Assembly (NCBI RefSeq): GCF_900141665.1
Contig: NZ_FQYI01000002.1
Span: 62,001-126,000 of the forward strand
DNA: 64,000 nt
Direction of reading: 5' to 3'
Source: Cruoricaptor ignavus
GTDB lineage: Bacteria; Bacteroidota; Bacteroidia; Flavobacteriales; Weeksellaceae
The position numbers and the translations under genes were made by a program. Positions 47,893-53,832 of the stretch are shown piece after piece (positions within the stretch are counted from its first letter, which is position 1; every line of letters begins with the position of its first letter). The notes beneath the pieces were generated by a model that was not told the DNA's origin, did not search any database, and was given only the letters and a program-made list of their open reading frames with translations.

Positions 47893-50796
47893 ATGAAACA
47901 ACTCCTTACACTTTTATTTTCAGTGATATTTTCCTTGGCGGTTTTTGCGCAGGACAAGGCGGCGTTCTCCTGCCCTATGCATCCAGAAATCGTAGCGGAA
48001 GCACCAGGGAAATGCCCGAAATGCGGAATGAATTTAGTCAGCGGAAAAGCACACCATCACCATAAAGCGGATGATGCAAAAGCCAATGACGAAAAAGTTT
48101 CCTTCGGCGGAAAGAAAGTGCGCTACGATCTTTACGCCAGGGATACCATCGTGAATTTTACCGGCAAAAAGCGCAGAGCCATCGCTGTGAACGGCAGCCT
48201 TGCAGCACCAACGCTACATTTCACCGAAGGCGATACGGCGGAAATTTACCTGCACAATCAGCTGAAGGAAAGCGCGAGCTTCCATTGGCACGGCGTGATT
48301 CTGCCCAATCCTCAGGACGGCGTTCCCTTCCTTACCACCAAGCTCATCAAGCCCGGCGATTCGCACCTTTACACCTTCAAAGTTTCGCAAAACGGAACTT
48401 ACTGGTATCACTCGCACAGCAGACTACAGGAACAAATCGGGATGAATGGCGTGCTGGTTTTCCACAAAAGAAACGACTCGAAGAAAAATTACTACAAGGC
48501 TGATATACCGGTGCTTCTCGGCGAATGGTCAGACGAGAAGCCGGAAGAAATAATGCGCCGACTGCATATGAACAACACCGAATGGTACGCCATAAAAAAG
48601 AAGGCGGTGCAGAGCTATTCCGAAGCGATACAGAAAGGGCATTTCTTCACCAAGCTCAAGAACGAATGGAAGCGGATGGAAGCGATGGACATATCGGATG
48701 TGTATTACGAAAAATTTCTCATCAACGGAAAGGTAGCCGATGAATATCGCAATCTTTCGGCCGGCGATAAAGTGAGACTTCGCGTGGTAAACGGCGGCTC
48801 ATCGAGCTATTTCTGGCTGAATTTCGGTGGCGGAAAATTTAAAGTCATCGCCAATGATGGTAACGATGTAGAGCCTGTGGAAGTGGACAGGCTGATTGTG
48901 GGCAATTCTGAAACTTACGACATCGAGATAGAAATTCCGCAAAATAAATCCTACGAATTCCGTGCAACGGCGGAAGACAGATCAGGCTACGCATCGCTGT
49001 GGCTTGGCAGCGGCGAAAAAGTGGAAGCGCCTACCCTGCCAAGGCTGGAACTCTTCGAAGGGATGAAGATGATGAACTCGATGATGAAGATGAGCGGCGA
49101 TATGAAGCCGATGAATATGACGATGAGCAACCAGACGATGGATATGAATTCGGTGATGTACCCTGAACTGCCGAAACACGAGCGCGAAATGATGATGAAG
49201 CATATGGATGAGATGATGGATATGAGCAATGTGGATGGACATTCTCATCATCATTCTTCGCACGAAAATCATTCGGAACATTCGATGCATCATCATTCTC
49301 AACACTCAGAAAATCACGAAGGGAAAAGTTGCTGCTCGGATAAAAATCATTCTCACGAAAACGGGCACAACTGCGAACATTCTGAGGCTGAGAAATTCAC
49401 CTGCCCGATGCATCCGGAAATTATTTCTAACGAAAAGGGAAAATGCCCGAAATGCAAGATGGATTTAGTGCCAATGAAAAATGGCGGGAAAAATCACGAA
49501 GGGAAACATTGCTGCTCGGATAAAAATCATTCTCACGAAAACGGGCACAACTGCGAACATTCTGATGCTGAGACATTCACCTGCCCGATGCATCCGGAAA
49601 TTATTTCCAACGAAAAAGGAATATGCCCGAAATGCAAGATGGATTTAGTGCCAATGAAAAATGCCGGGAAAAATCTCGAAGGGAAAAGTTGCTGCTCGGA
49701 TAAAAATCATTCTCACGAAAACGGGCACGACAGCCATTCACATTCCGCAAACCACGGTGAACACAGCAATCACGAAAGCAGCATTGTAACGCTGAACTAC
49801 GATATGCTGGCAGCACCTGAGAAAAATATTTTGCCAACGGAGAATGTGCGCACTTTGAAATTCACGCTGGAAGGCAATATGCTGCATTACCTCTGGTCGC
49901 TCGACAATAAAACCGTGCTGGAATCGGACAAAATTCTCATTAAAAAAGGTGAAGTTCTGCGCATCGAAATGTACAACAATTCGATGATGAGGCACCCGAT
50001 GCATTTGCACGGCCACGATTTCAGGCTCCTAAACGCCAAGGGCGATTATGCACCGCTGAAAAATGTGGTGGATATAATGCCAATGGAAACCAACACGATT
50101 GAATTCCCGGCAAATCAAGATGGCGACTGGTTCTTCCACTGCCACATTCTGTACCATATGATGGGAGGTATGGGGCGTGTTTTCAGCTACGAAAACTCGG
50201 CGGCAAATCCGCAGCTTCCCAACCAAAAAGAAGCGTGGCGAAAATTCAAAAATGACAACCGAATGTTCAGCACGATGGGTATGCTGGGTGTGCAAACCAA
50301 TATGCTGCACGCCGATGCGATGGCAATGCTGGGCGCAAGATATGCGGCCTTTGCCGATGTGCACTACGGCTACCATCACAAAGATTTGGAAGCGGAAGTA
50401 AAGGCCGGGCGCTATCTCGGCAAGTTTCAATGGGCGATGCCGTACATTAGCTACCGATTCCGAAACCCGATGAGCTACGAAATGGCGACTGAGAAGAAAA
50501 CGATGTTTGGCCAGCAAAAAGTCGGCAAGTATAGGAACACCGCAGCTATCGGTCTGGAATATGTGCTGCCCTTCCTGATTATGGGCGATGCAAGCGTGGA
50601 TATAAACGGGAAATTTTTGCTGTCGCTAAGCCGTGAGGACATTCCGCTTTCGCCAAGATTCCGCGGGAATTTTATGGTCAATACTGACAGAGAATTTAGC
50701 GCCGGAATTTCGTACATCCTCAGCAGATACATCTCACTTTCCGCAGGCTACGATAACCATAGCGGTTTTGGTGGGGGGATTAATTTTGTTTATTGA
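47893..50796 (+). CDS. Multicopper oxidase (CopA-like) with heavy-metal-binding modules, His-rich insert and C-terminal barrel-like domain
   Basis: A 967-residue exported copper-resistance oxidase. Order: signal peptide (about 1-20, ending FAQ); heavy-metal-binding module (FSCPMHPEI, Cys27 with CPKC at 41-44); cupredoxin domains with HWHG (His131, His133) and HSH (His173, His175); a His/Met-rich insert (about 410-640) holding two more modules (FTCPMHPEI, Cys504 and Cys564); a C-terminal cupredoxin with RHPMHLHGH (701-708) and HCHILYH (749-755), so all four copper motifs are intact; then about 200 extra residues (775-967) rich in aromatic beta-strands and ending in INFVY, suggestive of a CopB-like outer membrane domain. 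CopA-type oxidases detoxify Cu(I). The insert contains a 180-bp tandem repeat. The 3' end reappears 3 kb downstream. Confidence 0.88.
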   Translation: MKQLLTLLFSVIFSLAVFAQDKAAFSCPMHPEIVAEAPGKCPKCGMNLVSGKAHHHHKADDAKANDEKVSFGGKKVRYDLYARDTIVNFTGKKRRAIAVNGSLAAPTLHFTEGDTAEIYLHNQLKESASFHWHGVILPNPQDGVPFLTTKLIKPGDSHLYTFKVSQNGTYWYHSHSRLQEQIGMNGVLVFHKRNDSKKNYYKADIPVLLGEWSDEKPEEIMRRLHMNNTEWYAIKKKAVQSYSEAIQKGHFFTKLKNEWKRMEAMDISDVYYEKFLINGKVADEYRNLSAGDKVRLRVVNGGSSSYFWLNFGGGKFKVIANDGNDVEPVEVDRLIVGNSETYDIEIEIPQNKSYEFRATAEDRSGYASLWLGSGEKVEAPTLPRLELFEGMKMMNSMMKMSGDMKPMNMTMSNQTMDMNSVMYPELPKHEREMMMKHMDEMMDMSNVDGHSHHHSSHENHSEHSMHHHSQHSENHEGKSCCSDKNHSHENGHNCEHSEAEKFTCPMHPEIISNEKGKCPKCKMDLVPMKNGGKNHEGKHCCSDKNHSHENGHNCEHSDAETFTCPMHPEIISNEKGICPKCKMDLVPMKNAGKNLEGKSCCSDKNHSHENGHDSHSHSANHGEHSNHESSIVTLNYDMLAAPEKNILPTENVRTLKFTLEGNMLHYLWSLDNKTVLESDKILIKKGEVLRIEMYNNSMMRHPMHLHGHDFRLLNAKGDYAPLKNVVDIMPMETNTIEFPANQDGDWFFHCHILYHMMGGMGRVFSYENSAANPQLPNQKEAWRKFKNDNRMFSTMGMLGVQTNMLHADAMAMLGARYAAFADVHYGYHHKDLEAEVKAGRYLGKFQWAMPYISYRFRNPMSYEMATEKKTMFGQQKVGKYRNTAAIGLEYVLPFLIMGDASVDINGKFLLSLSREDIPLSPRFRGNFMVNTDREFSAGISYILSRYISLSAGYDNHSGFGGGINFVY
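49312..49733 (+). repeat. In-frame tandem repeat, 180-bp period, about 2.3 copies
   Basis: Sequence at 49321, 49501 and 49681 lines up exactly at 180-bp spacing: two full units and a partial third. Each full 60-residue unit holds a Cys-Cys/His motif (CCSDKNHSHENGH), EHS-E/D-AE, and FTCPMHPEIISNEKG-CPKCKMDLVPMKN. The copies differ at only a few bases. It lies within the multicopper oxidase gene. Confidence 0.97.
50751..50780 (+). repeat. Direct repeat, left copy (3' end of the multicopper oxidase gene)
   Basis: Thirty bases covering codons DNHSGFGGG plus flanks, including GGTTTTGGTGGGGGGAT. The right copy at 53760-53789 matches 28 of 30; both differences (GAT/GAC and CAT/CAC) are synonymous. 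The copies are 3009 bp apart and bracket the cassette-like block. Confidence 0.92.
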
Positions 50797-50823
50797 TAAA
50801 CATTCTGTATCTAAATACTATTA

Positions 50824-50850
50824 AAAATCCCGGCTAAAAACCGGGATTTT
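50824..50850 (+). terminator. Terminator after the multicopper oxidase gene
   Basis: AAAATCCCGG and CCGGGATTTT form a perfect 10-bp stem around CTAAAAA, 28 bases past the oxidase stop, ending in TTTT. Confidence 0.85.
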
Positions 50851-50911
50851 CTAATATTAGACGAAAACTATAATTCTGTGATTTCAGAGATGATTTTTTG
50901 GCAAAAATTTT

Positions 50912-50946
50912 ATAACACTTTGAGCTAAACGCTTGTTAGCGGTTCG
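50912..50946. repeat. attC-like half-site 1 (right arm only)
   Basis: TTGAGCTAAACGC (50920-50932) plus TTGTTAGCGG (50933-50942) matches the right arm of the full site at 51486-51508 at 20 of 23 bases. No CCGCTAAC-type left arm can be found between the oxidase terminator and this point, so the left half appears missing. Confidence 0.6.
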
Positions 50947-50969
50947 TTGTTGTTTGTTGCACATTAGTC

Positions 50970-51341
50970 TTACTCCGAGATTATTAAGTAGTATTCGTCT
51001 AAGTCTCTTAGAATAAATTGCCGAATTCCAGAGTTCTCGTTTAAGTGAGGCGCTTGTTCAACGGTAAGTTTTAATCGTGTTGCTTTATTCCAAATTTCAT
51101 CCAAGTCTGAAACCCTGAAATATAAAATCAGTCCATTACCAACTGTAATGTTTGGGTCTTTCATTGTCGGATGGTCGTGTTCGTCCCAGCAATGAAGGCA
51201 AAGTATCACTTCGTCCTTTTCATTCGCTAACATTTCAAAACTATCGCCACCGTGTTTACTTTTTAAGTTCATCAGGTCTTGATACCATTTTGAACTTTTG
51301 GTAACGTCTTTAACCGCAATTATGGTTTCTAATCTTATCAT
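50970..51341 (-). CDS. VOC superfamily (glyoxalase/bleomycin-resistance-like) protein
   Basis: A 123-residue protein with the paired beta-alpha-beta-beta-beta units of the vicinal oxygen chelate fold: IRLETIIAVKDVTKSSKWYQDLMNL, FEMLANEKDEVILCLHCWDE, NGLILYFRVSDLDEIWNKATRL and GIRQFILRDLDEYYLIISE. Metal ligands cannot be assigned with certainty, so it could be a resistance protein, dioxygenase-like or glyoxalase-like enzyme. It is the first cassette-like gene after the oxidase, lying between half-site 1 and the complete palindromic site 2, and its codon use is AT-rich compared with neighbours such as hutU. Confidence 0.85.
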   Translation of the reverse strand: MIRLETIIAVKDVTKSSKWYQDLMNLKSKHGGDSFEMLANEKDEVILCLHCWDEHDHPTMKDPNITVGNGLILYFRVSDLDEIWNKATRLKLTVEQAPHLNENSGIRQFILRDLDEYYLIISE

Positions 51342-51372
51342 TTTGTTTTGTTGTGGGTATCGTCTTTACAAT

Positions 51373-51510
51373 GACCGCTAACGTTTTGCAGCTTGGCGAA
51401 GTGGCGGATTTAGAAGCACTTACTTTCATTTTAGCACTAATGTTTATTTGAAAACCAAATGTTCAATATAGCACCGAACCCGCCATTGAGCCAAACGCCT
51501 GTTAGTGGCA
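51373..51510. repeat. attC-like site 2 (complete long imperfect palindrome)
   Basis: Three nested arms pair: CCGCTAAC (51375-51382) with GTTAGTGG (51501-51508), GCTTGGC (51391-51397) with GCCAAAC (51490-51496), and TGGCGG (51402-51407) with CCGCCA (51480-51485). A small inner hairpin ATTTG/CAAAT lies at 51446-51460. Outer arms plus inner arms separated by a variable centre resemble the R''-L''-L'-R' layout of integron attC sites, but the outer boxes do not fit the classical GTTRRRY consensus. Confidence 0.7.
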
Positions 51511-51513
51511 GTT

Positions 51514-52299
51514 TTATTTTTTTTCCTTTTTAGTCAAGTCAATATTGAAGTTTGCATTTATGATAATTCCGTTGTTGTTTTGAAACACATTTTGTCCGCT
51601 TATTTGTCTACCAAATTGAACGGTTTGGTTTAAATAACCACCTTCAATTCTTACGTTTTTGTTGAACCGATAACCAAGCAAAACGCCAATTCTATTTTGG
51701 TCAAAAATATTAGCATTTACATTTTCTCCAAAACCAATGAAAATTTCGTCATACAATGCCAAGTATGAAGTTTTGTCTTTTATTTCTGTACCTTTTAATG
51801 GCACTTGTAGTCTTGCCATATAACGCATTCTGTGTAGTAGCGGAAATTCATCTTCCTTTTCTACACTGGCAGAACTGTATCTTCCTACAAATCTTTGTTC
51901 TAACATAAATCGGTGAGAAAAATCAACAATACCTTCTTTGTGTGAAAGTTGCACCATTTGAAATAATCTATGTTCGGTAAAATCTCTTCCAAGTCCGTTT
52001 ATTGGTATTTCACCATACGGAAAAGTTTCAATCCAAGCATAACCTGCTCTAAATAATACTCTTGGATTAAGTTGATAATTTACACCAACTCGTAAAAGGC
52101 TTTGTTGCCAATCTGTTATGTAATTGTCTCTACGGAATTGGTACTCAGTATGTAAACCAAATTTGTCTGATAATTTGAAAGTACCAAAATAATTGTACCA
52201 ACCAATATTTTCGTGTGTATTTATACGATTGTTTTGACCTGATACATTATTACTAATGCACCAAATCAAAACAAGTATAACTATGATTTTTTTTTGCAT
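51514..52299 (-). CDS. DUF2490 outer-membrane-like beta-barrel protein
   Basis: A 261-residue exported protein with signal peptide (MQKKIIVILVLIWCISNNVSGQ) and alternating strands: GWYNYFGTFKLSDKFGLHTEYQFRRDN, SLLRVGVNYQLNPRVLFRAGYAWIETFPYG and FRLFQMVQLSHK-like segments, with IGVLLGYRFNKNVRIEGGYLNQTV near the end. The pattern is that of the DUF2490 family of presumed barrels. Its start is 1 base from the carbonic anhydrase stop, so both are probably one transcript within one cassette. Function unknown. Confidence 0.85.
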   Translation of the reverse strand: MQKKIIVILVLIWCISNNVSGQNNRINTHENIGWYNYFGTFKLSDKFGLHTEYQFRRDNYITDWQQSLLRVGVNYQLNPRVLFRAGYAWIETFPYGEIPINGLGRDFTEHRLFQMVQLSHKEGIVDFSHRFMLEQRFVGRYSSASVEKEDEFPLLHRMRYMARLQVPLKGTEIKDKTSYLALYDEIFIGFGENVNANIFDQNRIGVLLGYRFNKNVRIEGGYLNQTVQFGRQISGQNVFQNNNGIIINANFNIDLTKKEKK

Positions 52300-52300
52300 T

Positions 52301-53050
52301 TTATTTTACAAATTGAAGGGTTCCGTCTGTTAAACGATAAAAAGCACCAACAATTTTGATTTCACCTTTGTCTTCCATTTCTTTAAGAATTGGGCTTTTT
52401 GCTCTAATTTCATTTATAGTATGAATTACATTGTTTTCAGAAACGTGTTTCACAAATTCATCGTTTTTTGAAGTTTTTTCACCTGCAAAATTTTGGCTCA
52501 TTGCTACTGCTGGCTTTATTTTAGCAAGCATAGCTGTAATGTTACCTAATTTTACATCGTCAATAGCACTTTTTACAGCTCCGCAATGTTGGTGTCCTAA
52601 AACCAAAACTAATTTTGAACCTGATACTTTACAAGCATATTCCATACTACCCAAAATGTCTTCGTTAATAAAGTTTCCTGCTACTCTGGCTACAAAAATA
52701 TCTCCCAAACCTTGGTCAAATACATCTTCTACTGGTACTCGGCTGTCCAAACAACTTAAAACAACAGCTTTTGGAAATTGACCATTGGCAGTTTTTTTTG
52801 CCTGAATAGATAAGTCTCTTATTGTGCTATTCCCAGAGTTAAATCTTTTGTTGCCTTCTACTAATTCCTGCAAAACAGCATCAGGTGTCAAGGCAGCTTG
52901 TTGTTCTTTGGTCATAACGTCTGTTATAACGTTTTTTGTTACTTCTTTGGTTTCTGTCGAACCTTCATTTTTTGTTTCCGTTTTTGTTCCTTGGTTACAA
53001 GAAAATAGGGTTAGTGTTACTAAAGCTGTTGCTACAATTTTTGTGTACAT
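52301..53050 (-). CDS. Beta-class carbonic anhydrase, lipoprotein
   Basis: Interconverts carbon dioxide and bicarbonate. The 249-residue protein has an unusual feature for this class: a lipoprotein signal (MYTKIVATALVTLTLFSC, Cys18) and a Thr/Glu-rich linker, so it would act outside the cytoplasm. The zinc-site motifs are intact: SCLDSRV (Cys100, Asp102, Arg104) and GHQHCGAV (His153, Cys156). Residues up to about 60 are linker. It shares a transcript with the DUF2490 gene. Exported beta carbonic anhydrases do occur in other bacteria. Cargo of the cassette-like block. Confidence 0.93.
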   Translation of the reverse strand: MYTKIVATALVTLTLFSCNQGTKTETKNEGSTETKEVTKNVITDVMTKEQQAALTPDAVLQELVEGNKRFNSGNSTIRDLSIQAKKTANGQFPKAVVLSCLDSRVPVEDVFDQGLGDIFVARVAGNFINEDILGSMEYACKVSGSKLVLVLGHQHCGAVKSAIDDVKLGNITAMLAKIKPAVAMSQNFAGEKTSKNDEFVKHVSENNVIHTINEIRAKSPILKEMEDKGEIKIVGAFYRLTDGTLQFVK

Positions 53051-53160
53051 TACTTAAATTTATTTTTTTGTTTTGCCTACTTCTTATTACGGTGTTCGGC
53101 TAGTCCGTTTTATGTTTAAAAATCAGTTGTCTTCTTTGTTGGCGGTGTCTGCGAAAAATT

Positions 53161-53330
53161 GCCACTAACGCTCAAATATATGAATATTTATGAATCAAGC
53201 ATCATAAAATCCTAATTTTTTTTGAATCTTTATTAAGTATTTGTATATTAATATTTTATAGCTATATTTGGAGTGCGTATTTTAAATTATTGGCGGCGGA
53301 CCACGTCCAACGCGATCTGATTTTAGCGGT
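53161..53330. repeat. attC-like site 3 (long degenerate palindrome)
   Basis: Left arm GCCACTAACG (53161-53170) with CTCAAATATA (53171-53180) and an inverted partner TATATTTG-GAG near 53263-53273. The right arm appears as CCAACGC (53307-53313) and CTGATTTTAGCGG (53317-53329), resembling the right arm of site 2 with short insertions. The left arm shares 27 of 32 bases with site 4. The 3' end of the GNAT frame runs through this site. Confidence 0.5.
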
Positions 53331-53608
53331 TCCGCTAACCAATAGCCAAGTTCAGCATTTTTTCTGTGGATGTCGTCTTGTGGGTGTATTCCAATGCTAC
53401 CAACTGCTTGTCCGTTTATGTCAATAGCAAAAATATGAATCGGGTCATCCTTTGTCGCAATTTCTATGAATGCCCTTCCACTATCCTCAGTATATGGAAA
53501 TGGAAATTTGTCTGTCATATTCTTTGCAATATTCCAATTGTTAGCATACTTAACTAAACAGTTTAAGTCTGAAATATTCCAAGGTCTAAGTTTAAATTCC
53601 ATTTTCAA
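53282..53608 (-). pseudogene. GNAT-family acetyltransferase (RimJ/RimL-like), C-terminally truncated
   Basis: The frame encodes 108 residues, of which about 92 are GNAT-like: FKLRPWNISDLNCLVKYANNWNIAKNMTD, IFAIDINGQAVGSIGIH and NAELGYWLAEP. The protein should continue into the acetyl-CoA-binding G-x-G motif and roughly 80 further residues, but after LAEP it runs into attC-like sequence and ends LKSDRVGRGPPPII. The coding sequence at the break contains GGTTAGCGG, the same core as the right arm of the attC-like sites. Probably non-functional. Confidence 0.8.
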
Positions 53609-53642
53609 TAATTTACTGTTTGTTGATTCTATGTCGTTTTAA

Positions 53643-53757
53643 AATGACCGCTAACTCTCAAATATACGCATATTTTTGAAAGCACCAATTATTTTTAAAA
53701 CAATCAAATAAATTAAGTAATGTATTGTTTTATAGTATATTATCTGTTAATTTGAAC
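53643..53757. repeat. attC-like site 4 (left arm, right arm lost)
   Basis: GACCGCTAAC (53646-53655) then CTCAAATATACGC and ATATTTTTG (local hairpin 53659-53678), the same order as site 3. The 20 bases before it (TGTCGTTTTAAAATGACC) also resemble those before site 2 (TATCGTCTTTACAATGACC). The expected right arm is absent: the sequence instead passes to the oxidase-end remnant at 53758. Confidence 0.5.
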
Positions 53758-53805
53758 TGCGACAACCACAGCGGTTTTGGTGGGGGGATAATTTTCAACT
53801 ATTAA
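53758..53805 (+). pseudogene. Remnant of a multicopper-oxidase/CopB-type gene 3' end (right direct repeat)
   Basis: Plus-strand codons from 53761 read D-N-H-S-G-F-G-G-G-I-I-F-N-Y and stop (TAA 53803-53805), against D-N-H-S-G-F-G-G-G-I-N-F-V-Y at the end of the oxidase gene. Thirty bases match at 28 positions, with both differences synonymous. Sequence upstream of 53757 shows no similarity. This is the last few codons of a homologous gene, presumably the original 3' end. Confidence 0.75.
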
Positions 53806-53817
53806 TTTGTTGAAAAT
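53791..53817. terminator. Hairpin between the remnant and purF
   Basis: ATTTTCAAC (53791-53799) pairs with GTTGAAAAT (53809-53817) around ATTAATTT-type loop. It is the last structure before the purF stop and may end transcription in either direction, although no T run follows. Confidence 0.45.
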
Positions 53818-53832
53818 CACTTATCGCCAAAA

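Larger units (their letters stand above)
50797..53755. mobile_element. Integrase-less cassette-like block at the 3' end of the oxidase gene
   Basis: About 3 kb, visibly more AT-rich than both flanks, with all four genes on the minus strand. It consists of VOC, DUF2490 plus carbonic anhydrase, and a truncated GNAT gene, each separated by long imperfect palindromes sharing CCGCTAAC-type left arms and GTTAGYGG-type right arms. It is bracketed by a 30-bp direct repeat. No integrase, transposase or attI is seen. Whether it moved as one element or accumulated stepwise cannot be told from this sequence. Confidence 0.6.

Noticed and set aside
49312-49733. 180-bp repeats considered as a CRISPR array
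   Set aside because: The repeats are long, tandem without spacers, in frame and encode metal-binding modules.
50797-53755. Considered calling the block a classical integron
   Set aside because: No integrase, no attI and the outer boxes do not match the classical attC consensus, so I describe the sites as attC-like and the block as cassette-like only.
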